A stretch of 64,000 nt of DNA from Anthopleura xanthogrammica (lineage: Eukaryota > Cnidaria > Anthozoa > Actiniaria > Actiniidae), in contig OZ025208.1 in NCBI GenBank assembly GCA_964019055.1, positions 1,593,501 through 1,657,500 on the forward strand, given 5' to 3'. Within the stretch, counting starts at the first letter, position 1. Each line of letters starts with the position of its first letter. Positions 1 through 11,949 of the stretch are shown here, one piece after another. The position numbers were made by a program, and so were the translations under genes. The notes beneath the pieces were generated by a model that was not told where the DNA came from, made no database searches, and saw nothing but the letters and a program-made list of their open reading frames with translations.

Positions 1-1174
1 ATACATACATACATACATACATACATACATACATACATACATACATACATACATACATACATACATACATACATACATACATACATACATACATACATAC
101 ATACATACATACATACATACATACATACATACATACATACATACATACATACATACATACATACATACATACATACATACATACATACATACATACATAC
201 ATACATACATACATACATACATACATACATACATACATACATACATACATACATACATACATACATACATACATACATACATACATACATACATACATAC
301 ATACATACATACATACATACATACATACATACATACATACATACATACATACATACATACATACATACATACATACATACATACATACATACATACATAC
401 ATACATACATACATACATACATACATACATACATACATACATACATACATACATACATACATACATACATACATACATACATACATACATACATACATAC
501 ATACATACATACATACATACATACATACATACATACATACATACATACATACATACATACATACATACATACATACATACATACATACATACATACATAC
601 ATACATACATACATACATACATACATACATACATACATACATACATACATACATACATACATACATACATACATACATACATACATACATACATACATAC
701 ATACATACATACATACATACATACATACATACATACATACATACATACATACATACATACATACATACATACATACATACATACATACATACATACATAC
801 ATACATACATACATACATACATACATACATACATACATACATACATACATACATACATACATACATACATACATACATACATACATACATACATACATAC
901 ATACATACATACATACATACATACATACATACATACATACATACATACATACATACATACATACATACATACATACATACATACATACATACATACATAC
1001 ATACATACATACATACATACATACATACATACATACATACATACATACATACATACATACATACATACATACATACATACATACATACATACATACATAC
1101 ATACATACATACATACATACATACATACATACGTACATACATACATACGTACATACATACATACGTCCGTCCGT
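1..1174. repeat. (ATAC)n tetranucleotide array
   Basis: An almost perfect ATAC tandem array fills the left edge of the window and continues beyond it. The last 50 bases carry ATAC-to-GTAC changes and end in two GTCC units. One strand has no stop codon in any frame, but this is a property of the repeat and not coding evidence. Confidence 0.98.
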
Positions 1175-3599
1175 GTACCACTTTGCACAGGGTTCCCGCG
1201 CGCTTTGCTTACTCACAAATGCACAGAAAAATTGCAATAATGTAGTCAAAGATGGATCAAGAAGTATTTTTTCTTATTTTAGCAATGCAAAAAATACGTT
1301 TAATCGAAGTCATGTCTGTCTTAAAGTGAACAAAAACAATTTTTCGACTTTAGCGACTTGCTAAAGAAGATTTAGCGAGGGAAAGCGAGGGAAGATTCTT
1401 AATCTTACGATGAAGTTTCGTGACTGAAACTTCAGTGAGAGAAAAAGTGGCCTGTAGACCAGAAAAACCTGATTATACTGCAAGAATGATATTTCAGTTC
1501 CGTAGAAAACACTTCATAGAAGGTAAATTCATTATTTTTAACTAATATTTCGTAAAAAATCGACAAGAAATGTGTAAATTAGCTGGAGAAACTCTCAGAC
1601 AAGCCAAGGACGTTGGTTCGGCAAACATTGTCAGAAAAACTTGGATAGTTTGTCGTTTTTACTGCATTCTAGATTTTTATCATCTTTTTCTTCATTACTC
1701 GTGAACCAAAAAAGCGATATTTGAAGCTTTGATTTTTTGTTTTTGATCCCATTTCAAGAAAAAGGCTAAGACTTAGTAAAAAGACTTAGTTCTTTGAAAA
1801 AATATATTTGACGGCCAGCGAGCCTCACGCGAAGTCAAAACAAGATTCCAGTTTCATAATCATATGAATATTTTGACATTTTTATAGATAATTTATTTTA
1901 ATGTTGAATGAAATATGAAAAAGGAATACATATCACACCAAACATTTGCTATTTATCGGGCTTTTCCAGCTATTACTATTACACAATCGCAAAAATGATG
2001 AGCTTGTTTTTTTTATGGATAAGCTTATGTTTTTGTAAGATATTTCGCTCGATAATAAAGTTAAGAATAAATCTGAAAAAAAACTTTTCAAAGACCAACT
2101 TACTAACAATGAAAATTATTATCTTGCATTAATGAATATGTCTCTTTTTACTTGTGAAGTTCAAGTGAATGTAAGCTTTTAAACTTATCAGTAATATTTT
2201 TCGACAATTTTCAGTGTAGTTCACTTTCCACCTAAAAAACTTATAACTTTGATTACTAAGATTTGCTGAATAAAATCCTTTGTTCTATACATGTATTCAT
2301 ATGTTCTACAATCTATAATTATTTTTCTTCGAATTGAAAAGTTTTCTAATGCTTTTGAAGGCTTAAAATAATGGTTTTTCTTTTAATTTTTCCTCTTGGA
2401 TTCTGGTAAAATCAAACGAAGTGGTAACGCTATAACCAGCGTTATGCCGCGTCACACAATTGTCACGTTTTTAGCACTAAATATACTATTTATGGGAGCT
2501 CCGCTTTTAGGCAGTGCCTAAATCTATATATTAGTAGACATGATTGACAACCAATTAAGATCAATTAATATAATTGTTCAATATAAATAGGAGCTGATTG
2601 TAAAACTTGATTTAGATTTGGATTTAGCCTTGAGTTGGAGTACAAATAAACCTTTGAGCCAACACACGACGTCCTCGTACAGTTCTTCTCCATAACACAA
2701 TCAATCAGTCAATCAATTTATTTATGTGAAAACGTGGGATGAGGTCGTATTACGACGACAATCCTTTTTGCTCTTAGTTTTTTCGTGCAGCTGGTTTGTG
2801 TTTGTGTTAACATTTTTAGCTCTGAGATGGTAGTTTAGCGAGTGTGTTTCTTTTATGGCAAAATTAATTTATCTCGCGGTGATTTTGAAAGGAATATTAA
2901 AACAACGATTATTCTACTTCCATGTTTCGAAAAGCAGTGCGCACGTACTGACAACGATCTTAATAGTATCATATATTCTCTCTGCTTCTTTGTTATGATA
3001 ATGTTAAGATATGGGGACGAACACTCCGGTTCGTATTAAAGTTGATACGAAGCGAAGTGTCGTGTAGATTTTGGCGTCGGGCGTCTGCTGCTACTAAGCG
3101 CAGATTCATATGCACTACGCCTAGAAAACAAAGGTGGCGAGGTTACGAGCTGGAGAGCCTGACGCTCAAGGAAAAGAAAACATCTATTCACCGAACACAG
3201 ATTGTGGGCACGTGTCAGAATAGATTGTCTGTTGACAAATCATTACTAATCAACAGGAGTCTCAATTACTCGGGTAATGTGAGGTGAACCGAGATCACCA
3301 TATGAGTTTCCCCCTATTTCTAAATAGCTCTAAAACTTTCCCCATTACAATATGCAAATGACTTTGAATAGTATAGATTATTATTTATAAATTGGGATCC
3401 CTGTGGTGTCACATATTTTCTATAGACGTGCGTACAGACGGATGAATGGATGGATGAATTGTAAAAAGACGAAATACTATAACTGATGTATACGTCACAA
3501 CGTAAATGTAAATAGAACAAAGTATAGAATAATAGACAATAAAAAAATCGATTAAAGGTTGGGTGAAAGGGTGAATGGATAACCATCATATCTACTGAC
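1175..3599. other. Non-coding stretch with no recognisable gene
   Basis: AT-rich sequence whose open frames are all under 85 codons and lack family motifs. A short imperfect palindrome lies near 3024-3060. I see no transposon ends I could define. By position it lies in the continuing intron or beyond exon 5 of the minus-strand discoidin gene. Confidence 0.5.
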
Positions 3600-3744
3600 C
3601 TAGCTTCTTGAGTCCATATACTTCCACACGTAGTGTCTTCCATCTACGATACTTCGTTGGTATAAACCTTATAAACCTGGCGTCAACTGGACTGTCTAGG
3701 ACATTCGTCTTTACAGTATTCCTGTCTACAATACCAGGAAAAAG
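3600..3744 (-). CDS. Exon 5: C-terminal half of discoidin domain 2
   Basis: Last visible exon of the minus-strand discoidin gene. It follows a TTCATCAG acceptor in phase 0, opens with LFPGIVDRNTVK and ends with the R-(F/I)-IP...LRVEVYGL strands that close an F5/8 type C domain. The donor is G|GTCAGT in phase 1, so the gene must continue left of 3600; no further exon is found before the window edge. It parallels exon 3 but reads RRW where exon 3 reads YSE, next to the final strand. Intron bases after the donor are also alike in the two copies, which supports duplication of a two-exon unit. Confidence 0.85.
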
Positions 3745-4321
3745 CTGATGAAAAAGAAATAGTATAATGTAAGTGCTAAATGAATAACTGATAAATAACA
3801 GGTATTGAAGAAATAACAATAACAATAATAATAGTGGTTTTTTGGTCAGCGGCGTCGATGTTGTACTTCTTCTAGCTTCGTTAAGGTTTTTTTCTTCTCT
3901 ATAATTTTGTCTTGCCGTACTTTGTTTTTTGGTACCAATCATCTTTAGTAACGTTTCAAAATGTCGTTTGATGAAGTTAAATTAAAAGATCTTCTCAAGA
4001 CACTTCTAAATAAAAGAGATAATAACCTTGAAGCTCTGCTCGATCAGAAAATCCAACCATTGATCAAATCTCTGGAATTTTTTTCTAAGAGTTATGAATA
4101 TTTGAAGTAAAAGAGTATAAAGCTCGAAAAGACTGTAGATTCACTTCAAATAGAAAAACATCTTCTTAAAACGCAAGTCTTGAATTTGACTAACTAACTT
4201 TCTCAATGAATTCAAGACATCAATGATCAAGAACAATATAGAAGGCGTGCTTGTTCAGAAATCAAAGGCATCCTCACCACGAAGGATGAACACACCGATG
4301 AAATTATAAAGAGTATTGGCT

Positions 4322-4740
4322 GACACCGCTGCAGAACGTCTGCGCATGCGCGAGTTTCAATATCTCCGAATTCACAGAGTAAAGTCTCCCTTGGCAAGCC
4401 CTTCCTGTTCTTGTTTTTTCAGCCCTCATGCATATACTAGTTTTGTTTGAACCATCTACTACCACTACCACTCGTAAAAACAACATCAAGAAAATAGCGA
4501 TAGCAGTACTCGACGGCTGCACGCGACCCACTTTAAACTTCATTTTCACCTTTGGTGCAAACGTAAAACTATGTGGTGCAAAAAGTATGTTATTTTATAT
4601 ATGACACTGTAGCTACTCTGAAAATTTCTCGCTCGGCTTTGCTTTATTCGCTTCGGCTTTTTGAATTTCGCGCCATGGTAGCAAGGTTTGTTCACAAAAA
4701 TAATTTTTAGCGCATGCGCATTGCGTTCTGCAGCGGTGTT
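4322..4740. mobile_element. 419-bp MITE with 9-bp target duplication
   Basis: Termini read GACACCGCTGCAGAACG on the left and the inverted near match on the right, followed inward by a TGCGCATGCGC block on both sides. The direct repeat GTATTGGCT flanks the element at 4313-4321 and 4741-4749. A 9-bp duplication suits Mutator-like transposons, though the family is an inference. It is inserted in the LINE ORF1 remnant and has no coding capacity. Confidence 0.75.
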
Positions 4741-5279
4741 GTATTGGCTCTCTTATGGATGTTGAGCTCGATGACGACGACATTTCAGTCACTCACAGAC
4801 TTAAAAATGTATCGTCCCAATTCAGGACCGTAGAACATCATTATCAAGTTTACAAGAAGACAAGTAAGAGACGAATTCTAATGCAAGAACCACCTTGCGC
4901 GGTAAGTACACAACAACCAATCTACCTGGCTTTGAACGCTACCCACAAGCAAAGATATTCATCTCTGAAAGCTTATAACTAAAAAGAACAGACAACTATT
5001 TAATAAGTGTCTTGAAGCAAAGAAAAAATATCATTGCAAGTTTATCTGGACCAGATATGGAACCACATATCTTCGAAAAGATGGCTCAAGTCCACCAGTT
5101 CAAATTACTTCTCAGAAAGATCTGGACAAAATCATGTTATGTATGAACTATACTCTTTGATATGATAGAATGTAAAGCTTGCTCTAATTCAGTTAGGAAA
5201 AATGGTAGAGCTTTACGATGTATAATTTGTAAGCACTTTTATCATCTTAATGCACTCAATATTCCCTAAAAGACTTTAA

Positions 5280-5819
5280 GAGGGAATGTGCACTAATACT
5301 GAGCAAGAGGCGGCACAAAAATCCTTCATAATTTGTCCGTTGGTACCCTTTAGTATACTTAGAAACGTGGTGGGATTTGTTTACTGAAATATTATTCCAA
5401 ACGCGAAAAAATTATCAAAACCTGACTCGGGCCCGAGACTCATGAAATTAGCCCAACAAATTTTGTCACATACCTTGTAGACTTCGCTTTCTTAAATTTT
5501 CATCGCAAAAAACATCAATTGTAGCTTGGAAATGTGTTGCAAAGATGTTTATGAAGAATTTGATTATAAACCTGTAAATTATTTTCTCAAAGTCATGGTA
5601 AGCCATTAAAAATCGCTCCAATTTGCGGGCTGAAAATTTCTAATTTAGCACACTTTTTGAAAATTAATTTTTCGCGTTTGGAATAATATTTCAGGAAACA
5701 AACCCCACCACGTTTCTAAGTATACTACAGGGTACCAATGGACAAGTTATGAAGGATTTTGATTTTGTATCTTGTGCCACGTTTTTTCGATTTTGCTCGG
5801 TCTTAGTGGAAATTCCCTC
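5280..5819. mobile_element. 540-bp TTAA-flanked MITE
   Basis: Inverted repeats of about 140 bp start GAGGGAAT and face each other. TTAA flanks both sides (5276-5279, 5820-5823). TTAA duplication is characteristic of piggyBac and Kolobok transposases. The element splits the zinc finger of the LINE ORF1 remnant and carries no gene. Confidence 0.8.
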
Positions 5820-6115
5820 TTAAGTATTTTACTTTAAAAGCAGATTGGATCTGCATAACTTGTTCCAGCTCTATATTTCCTTTTCATAATCTTGATATCA
5901 CATAATTACTTGAGCTCTGCTTCAATTCCAATACCAGTTGTTTTTGCTCTTCCTATATAGAACGAATGAGATTAGACGCAACGAATTTACCGATCATCGA
6001 ATTTACATATTCTTTAAATAATCTTCCTGATAACTTTTAACATCTTTTAACTTTTATTATCAAAAATAGTAGAAAAAAGAGGAAGCAAAGTGAAGAAGTG
6101 ATATTTAAGAGACGA

Positions 6116-6196
6116 GCGTGAGTGTTTTATCGTGAGATATAAACACGAGGCCGCAGGCCTCGTGTTTATATCCACGATAAAACGCGAATGCGAGTT
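6116..6196. repeat. Hairpin element, about 80 bp
   Basis: Near-perfect palindrome with arms GTGTTTTATCGTG... and the complement, and a GC-rich centre GGCCGCAGGCC. It resembles in design the hairpins at 8487, 10084, 10363, 10831 and 56783. Confidence 0.8.
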
Positions 6197-6406
6197 TTTT
6201 ACATGACTTCTAAAACCCATAAATAGTCTACATTTTTGTGCAGCTTAAAACATGTTCTAAAGTAAAAAAAAAAAAAAGTATATTATTCAAAATGTTTTCA
6301 GTTATTATTTAAACATTTCAAGTTTTTAATGTCCGTGAAAAACAATGCAACTGCGAGAGAACAATAAAAATATTGTGTTCTCTAAGGGAAAAAAGTGTCA
6401 TGAGCG

Positions 6407-8256
6407 TTGATTAAGATGCTATATTTCATAAACAATTTTTTGTTAAGTAAGAAGCATTGGAATTTCACATTCGATTTGTTTTCTAGTTCTGAATTGGAAT
6501 GCTTACGCGTCATTTCGAAGATGAAGTGCTTTAGAAATGTGCAAAATATTGAAGAGCAAAGGCAAACATTAGAAAATGCCGTACCTTCGAGTACTAAATA
6601 TTCTACTAAATGGGCTATAAAGATTTTTGAGGAGTGGCAGAAAGACAGACTTAACAAAGATCCTGGGAAGGAAAGTTTTCCATGAGAAGTTAAGGATATA
6701 ACAGTTATTCAAGAATTAACTTCACTTGAACACCTAAGTTCAGAGTCCCTCGATTTTTGGCTTGTGAAGTTTTTACAAGAAGCCTTGCAAAACAAAATGG
6801 AGAGCCTTACCCCCAAAAAGCCAATAGGCAATAGTTGGTATAAATAACTTAAACAAGATTTTGCCTGATAAGCTATTCAAGGCGGCTGGTCTACCTCGTA
6901 AAGCAGCGCATAGTTTATGGGTCACATGTGCCACAAATCTTTTCCAACAAGGGGTAGAAGAAAAACTCTTTAGAGAAAGAACACTGAGGACATAAGTCCA
7001 ATGCTTTATTACGCTTTGAGCGACCAGCCGAAACACAGTTACGAAATGCTAGTGCTGCTTTGGGTCCAGTTAATCCCTTTAGCTCAAGACAGGAAGATCT
7101 ACCTTCCTACGATTTTGATTTTGATTTTGCTAACGATGACATTTTTTCTGGTATCGATATGACTGCATACGAGACAGATTTGTTGTTCATAGATGATGAA
7201 CTGTTAGCGCAAATTCCCATTCCAGACACAGATATGAAATACTCAGATACTGTATACGAGACAGATTTGTCGTTCATAGATGATGAACTGTTAGCGCAAA
7301 TTCCCATTCCAGACACAGATACGAAATACTCAGATACTGTATACGAGACAGATTTGTCGTTCATAGATGATGAACTGTTAGCGCAAATTCCCATTCCAGA
7401 CACAGATACGAAATACTCAGATACTGTATACGAGACAGATTTGTCGTTCATAGATGATGAACTGTTAGCGCAAATTCCCATTCCAGACACAGATATGAAA
7501 TACTCAGATACTGTATACGAGACAGATTTGTCGTTCATAGATGATGAACTGTTAGTGCAAATTCCCATTCCAGACACAGATATGAAATACTCAGATACTG
7601 TATACGAGACAGATTTGTTGTTCATAGATGATGAACTGTTAGTGCAAATTCCCATTCCAGACACAGATACGAAATACTCAGATACTGTATACGAGACAGA
7701 TTTGTCGTTCATAGATGATGAACTGTTAGTGCAAATTCCCATTCCAGACACAGATATGAAATACTCAGATACTGTATACGAGACAGATTTGTTGTTCATA
7801 GATGATGAACTGTTAGTGCAAATTCCCATTCCAGACACAGATATGAAATACTCAGATACTGTATACGAGACAGATTTGTCGTTCATAGATGATAAACTGT
7901 TAGCGCAAATTCCCATTCCAGACACGGATACGAAATACTCAGATACTGTATACGAGACAGATTTGTCGTTCATAGATGATGAACTGTTAGCGCAAATTCC
8001 CATTCCAGACACAGATACGAAATACTCAGATACTGTATACGAGACAGATTTGTCGTTCATAGATGATGAACTGTTAGTGCAAATTCCCATTCCAGACACA
8101 GATACGAAATACTCAGATACTGTATACGAGACAGATTTGTCGTTCATAGATGATGAGCTGTTAGCGTAAATTCCCATTCCAGACACAGATACTGGGGCTA
8201 GTGAGAGGACAAATGTGTTTAACAATTGCACCTTTAATGTAACCTTGAATAAATAG
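6407..8256 (+). pseudogene. Crypton/KIAA1958-like tyrosine recombinase, inactive
   Basis: The first part (to 6684) contains STKYSTKWAIKIFEEWQ, the typical opening of the DUF3504/KIAA1958-like core-binding domain. A segment near 6720-6800 (SLDFWLVKFLQEA) continues it in another frame. The catalytic-domain remnant at about 6855-7050 reads AAHSLWVTCATNLFQQGVEE, then GHKSNALLRFER. Three defects are visible. Most of the middle of the domain is missing. HxxR reads HSLW, so the active-site Arg is replaced by Trp. The expected nucleophile Tyr is Phe (LLRFER). A 4-nt insertion also shifts frame near 6990. Downstream, an acidic tail enters the 87-bp minisatellite, and after a stop at 8167-8169 the old frame continues into a Cys-containing tail ending at TAG 8254. 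The family assignment rests on motif memory. Confidence 0.6.
7168..8192 (+). repeat. 87-bp minisatellite, 12 copies, coding in frame
   Basis: Eleven full units and one partial unit with an 87-bp period encode 29-residue repeats (YETDLSFIDDELLAQIPIPD followed by TDTKYSDTV). The period is a multiple of three, so the frame stays open through all copies. Units differ almost only at three codons: TCG/TTG, GCG/GTG and ACG/ATG. The twelfth copy has CAA changed to TAA (8167-8169), which ends the frame. The repeat unit is acidic with spaced hydrophobic residues. A 396-codon frame on the other strand is a mirror of this array. Confidence 0.95.
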
Positions 8257-9578
8257 AAATGATCGAAGCGAAAGCCAGTCTTTAATAATTGCTCCATTAT
8301 TTTGTGTAATGTACGTTACGAAACTGATTTATATTAAAAGTTGTTTGACTTAATATTCATTGTCTTTATTTTTCAGGTGAAGGTCCATTTGACTGTCGAG
8401 GAGAAGTTTTGGAAGAGTCCAGGTTTGATTAACAATTCATATCCGTGCTGATACAATGCATTTGTGCTTGAAGAACTGTTGTAGTTATAAAACGGTTTAA
8501 TAAACATGAGTGTTTATAACTGCAGTTAAAACACTCATGTTTATTAAACAGTTTTATCAGACCGTTACCATGACAATGGTTTCGGATCGTATATCAAATT
8601 TGCGAGTTTGTTTACAATTTTCGAGGCGCGAAATTTGACATTTTTTCTCGTTAAACAAGAAATTTATAAGCAAAACAAAACAAAAAGCGAACAAAGAAAT
8701 TATGAGCGACGAAGAGGAACATTCTCCGAGCGAATTTTACTACCCTGACGAGCTCGAAGTGGACATGAAAATGAAAACCAACAATATGAAAACACAGCCA
8801 TCGCCAGAAATTCCGAACGGACATGCGCAGTTAAAGTCATGATACTTAGAAAATTCAGGGCTCAAATATGGTGGGAAAAGTATTGAGAAATTTCGATAAA
8901 GTAAAATATTTTAATTTTAACTGGATAAATAAGCCAGCCCGAACCTCAAAAACATTAAAGTGTATTTGAACTTTCATTTGATCTCAATTTAATTCCGTTG
9001 GTGATAGTTTTCAGCTCGGTAATTACATTTTAATGCCAAGGACTATAATAGTCAGCCATTACAGTGGATTATCATAAGAATACCTGAACCTGGTCTCACA
9101 TCTTCGGCTCTCAGCTCAAAATAGTCAAACCTTTTTTTTCTTCCCGAACTTCCAATCGATTGAGTAAGTGTGTCTTGAGCATTTCCCGAAATTTCAGAAG
9201 AAATATTTAAATTTTCGTCTCGGTTTTACGAGGTGAAGTTTAAGAGCATTTTAAAACCGGGCTTTCATTTCTGCCTCCATCTTCAGATGTAACTTGTCTT
9301 TAGAGTACAAGATGAAGCGCATTTTCACACTGAACTCTTCTAAAAGTTGTTTATTCCGTTTATTCAATCTTGTTTAAAATCTTGGGTAAAATATCAACTG
9401 TGGAAGTGCTATTTAATGCCGAATAAAACCCTTTTTCTTGTCGAGACGACATTATTATCGCAACCGGAAAGCTAGGTAAACATTCAATTGTCACATTCAC
9501 AATAGCCCAATCACAATCGGATCTACACAATTGCTTGATTGACAGGGTAAAAATCATGAATAATAAGCTCCGCCCAAA
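8257..9578. other. Mostly unassigned spacer between Crypton-like fragments
   Basis: It contains a hairpin (8487-8558) and a short ATG frame at 8703-8843 encoding an acidic 46-residue peptide beginning MSDEEEHSPSEFYYPDELE, which might be the N-terminal piece of a recombinase-type gene but has no diagnostic motif. Nothing else is supported. Confidence 0.4.
8487..8558. repeat. Hairpin element, 72 bp
   Basis: Inverted arms of about 35 bp around CTGCAG. The arms contain TTTAATAAACATGAGTG and its complement with one or two mismatches. Confidence 0.85.
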
Positions 9579-9806
9579 ATGGTTCGGAATTTCTGGCGAT
9601 GTCCTAACAGTCAAGAACAGATTGAAAATTTCGTTACAAACCAGAAAGCTAAAAATACGATTAGAAAAACCAAGTCGGACATGAACATACTCCATAAATA
9701 TTTAAACAGCCTTGGAACAAACACAGAGATTGAAAGCTTACCAGCTAACGACCTAGAACATCTGTTAAACAAGTTCTTGTTTAGTTTGTTCCACTTCGAT
9801 GCATGA
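9579..9806 (+). pseudogene. Crypton/KIAA1958-like N-terminal fragment
   Basis: The 75-codon frame contains NTIRKTKSDMNILHKYLNSL followed by an I-E-S-LPANDLEHLLNKF segment. This matches the N-terminal core-binding region of DUF3504/KIAA1958-like recombinases (N-T-x-x-K-T-K-S-D, then P-x-x-L-D-x-L-L). It ends after 75 codons without the V-R-K-x-D-G-x-x-Y-x-P stretch seen in the related fragment at 58.1-58.4 kb, so it is truncated or one exon of a broken gene. Confidence 0.5.
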
Positions 9807-10083
9807 GCTTAGTTCTATTACGATTGTTTTAAAAAAACAACTTAGAAACATTTAAAATGCTTGAACTTAATTCTGTGACATCGGTCTGAAGGGTCTTTAA
9901 AGTTCTTTGTGTAAAAAAATAGCAGTTTTCTGATGTAATAAACGCACGATTTGACAGTTTGACTTTATATGTTTTGCTAGTTGGAAACGATCGATACCTG
10001 GCCAATCGATATTCGCGCGATACCGGAAGTTCGCGTGTTTTTTGTCGACGCAGCTAAAAAAAAACAGCCATATAATAAACGAT

Positions 10084-10223
10084 TTATTAACCTCGATTGC
10101 TCGGTCTTTACGAGAAAATATCAGACCTCGGTCTTTTTTGTACGGACCTCGCTGCGCTCGGTCCGTACTGTCAAGACCTCGGTCTGATATTTTCCCGTAC
10201 AGACCTCGCGCTCGGTTAATAAT
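10084..10223. repeat. Hairpin MITE, about 140 bp
   Basis: Arms run from TTATTAACC at 10084 to GGTTAATAA near 10222 and contain paired GACCTCGGTC and AATATCAGACC blocks. The loop is GC-rich (CTCGCTGCGCTCGG). No gene. Confidence 0.85.
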
Positions 10224-10362
10224 CCTTTAATATTTCTCTATTTCAGAAATGTGATATTTTCACATGAAGATATCATCACTATGGTTACATACTTCTTATA
10301 GCAGAAAAAAGCTCGAAAAAGCTTTCTTTTCTTTTTCATTGATAATTATATAATAAACAAAT

Positions 10363-10504
10363 TATTACATGGGTGCTTGGAGATACGAATTTTATCTTCT
10401 CGTGTTGAAAATCTCTCACTCGTTCGCTGTGCTCACTCGTGAGAGATCTTTTCAACACATGTACACGAAGATAGAATTCGTATCTCCGCGCGCCCATGTA
10501 ATAT
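10363..10504. repeat. Hairpin MITE, about 140 bp
   Basis: Starts ATTACATGGG and ends CCCATGTAAT. Arms hold paired GGAGATACGAATT and GTTGAAAA..CTCTCAC blocks around a CGTTCGCTGTGCTCACTCG centre. Confidence 0.85.
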
Positions 10505-10830
10505 CCTCTATATATCTAACATTATATTAATTACTGAAAACACTGATAATGAAACAAAAAGCTATCCGATCCTACGTGAATAACATATATAATAAATGCA
10601 TGTATAATATGTACAAGCAGATATGTTAGAAGAATACATACATGCATGGACACACACACATACATAATAACTATACTAAAGGAGAACTATGCAATAGCTA
10701 AAAAAAGATATGTATAATATATTCTTCTTTTGTACTTAAAATATAAATTAAAATATGAATTAGAATAGAGTTACTATGCATGTATTGAACTAAAATATGT
10801 GTAGTTCATCAAATTAGGATAGGAATAAAT

Positions 10831-10958
10831 AATGATAATAAGCAATTATTGGACGAGGTTGAGCAAAATATCGTGATTTGTTAGTGGCGAGCAAGCAATT
10901 ATTTGCCGATGCCGAAGGCAGAGGCAAATAATTGCTTGCAAGACACTAACAAATCTCG

Positions 10959-10992
<34 letters not shown>

Positions 10993-10998
10993 ATCATT
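10831..10998. repeat. Hairpin MITE, about 165 bp
   Basis: Starts AATGATAATA and ends TTTTATCATT. Paired blocks include CAAGCAATTATTTGCC and ATTTGTTAGTG. A second inverted pair (AATTATTTTTT at about 11000 and its complement near 11215) brackets the sequence to the right, suggesting a nested or compound element. Confidence 0.8.
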
Positions 10999-11949
10999 CA
11001 AATTATTTTTTCTAATCTTTGAGGGGCAGTGCGAGTCAAACAATAACAAAGAAGTCAGCTCATTTTTTCAGGGAAGCGAGCCATTGTCAAATACAGCGTT
11101 ACTGCGCATGAGCAAACCGTTATTTGCAGTAAGATGGCTCTGCACCGTAATGCGCATGAGCAGACCGTTATTTGTAGGCAGTTATTTGCAGTTCTCTCGG
11201 CCAATCAAAATGACGGAAAAAATAATTTGAATGATAATACTTATTGTTCATATGCTAACTTAAATAGATGAGTCTTTAGTTGGCGCTTAAATGTCTCTAC
11301 AGATTGAATTTGTCTTAGTTCACTCGGATAAGAGGTCATAGAGGTCAAGCCATAGAGGTCAGGCTCTAAGCATGATCTAAAACAGATAAAAGGCAAGTCA
11401 CAAGCATGCATTTTCAATGCATAATTCTACATGTTCACTTCTTACTGCTAGCCCTTTTGCCTTAATCATAGTTGGTATCAGTTTTACGGACTGGAACTGT
11501 TTACTCAGTATATAAGGAATCATATAAAAATCATTGGGACATTTGACCTATATCGTGTAACTGCACGCGACTTCCGGTTAGGGTCTCATATATCGGGCAC
11601 GAAAATGAAGGTATTTTTGTCGCTTTTCTCGCTTTTATAAGCAAAAACATGCATATGATGTATTCTTACCATCAAATACAAGTTTAGAAATATATAATCT
11701 ACGACTGTTAGGAGTTTCAAGAGATTATTTTATGATTTCGGGGTGGCAAATCGAATATTTCTATCGCGCGTTGGAGGCGAATTTAGCAAGGCGTTACGAG
11801 CTATGTAGTATCGAGGCCGACAATAACTGGGTATATTTTAAATACGCGTGATCAAATGTACTTCTTACCGCCAAATTCAAATTGTTGGATAATTTTGGCG
11901 CATTTTGATATATAATTCGTCTAGGTTACGTACATTTTTCTGGTGGCAA
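10999..11949. other. Spacer with a short direct repeat
   Basis: A motif TGCGCATGAGCA(A/G)ACCGTTATTTG occurs twice (about 11103 and 11150). No gene is recognisable. The right end leads into the candidate signal-peptide exon. Confidence 0.4.

Larger units (their letters stand above)
3961..5975 (+). pseudogene. LINE ORF1-like remnant with coiled coil and zinc finger
   Basis: From ATG 3961 the translation gives a charged coiled-coil region. An EQYRRRACSEIKGI segment follows, then ELDDDDISVTHRL after an insertion, then KKYHCKFIWTRYGTTYLR and a CxxC...CxxCKHFYHL finger near 5160-5250. This order (coiled coil, E-Y-x-R-R, SHRL-like motif, RNA-binding C-terminal domain, PHD-like finger) is that of ORF1 proteins of animal LINEs. 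In-frame stops and frameshifts make it dead. Two DNA elements interrupt it (4322-4740 and 5280-5819); deleting the first with one target-site copy restores the local frame. The rest of the finger (WICITCSSSIFPF) resumes after 5824. No ORF2 follows. Confidence 0.65.

Noticed and set aside
4304..4549. 81-codon minus-strand frame with a hydrophobic start
   Set aside because: It falls inside the 419-bp MITE and crosses its border; chance frame.
7168..8192. CRISPR-like look of regular repeats
   Set aside because: Units are contiguous 87-bp tandem copies with no unique spacers, in an animal-type genome.
7107..8297. 396-codon minus-strand frame
   Set aside because: Antisense of the 87-bp minisatellite; the plus frame continues a recognisable recombinase region, this one does not.
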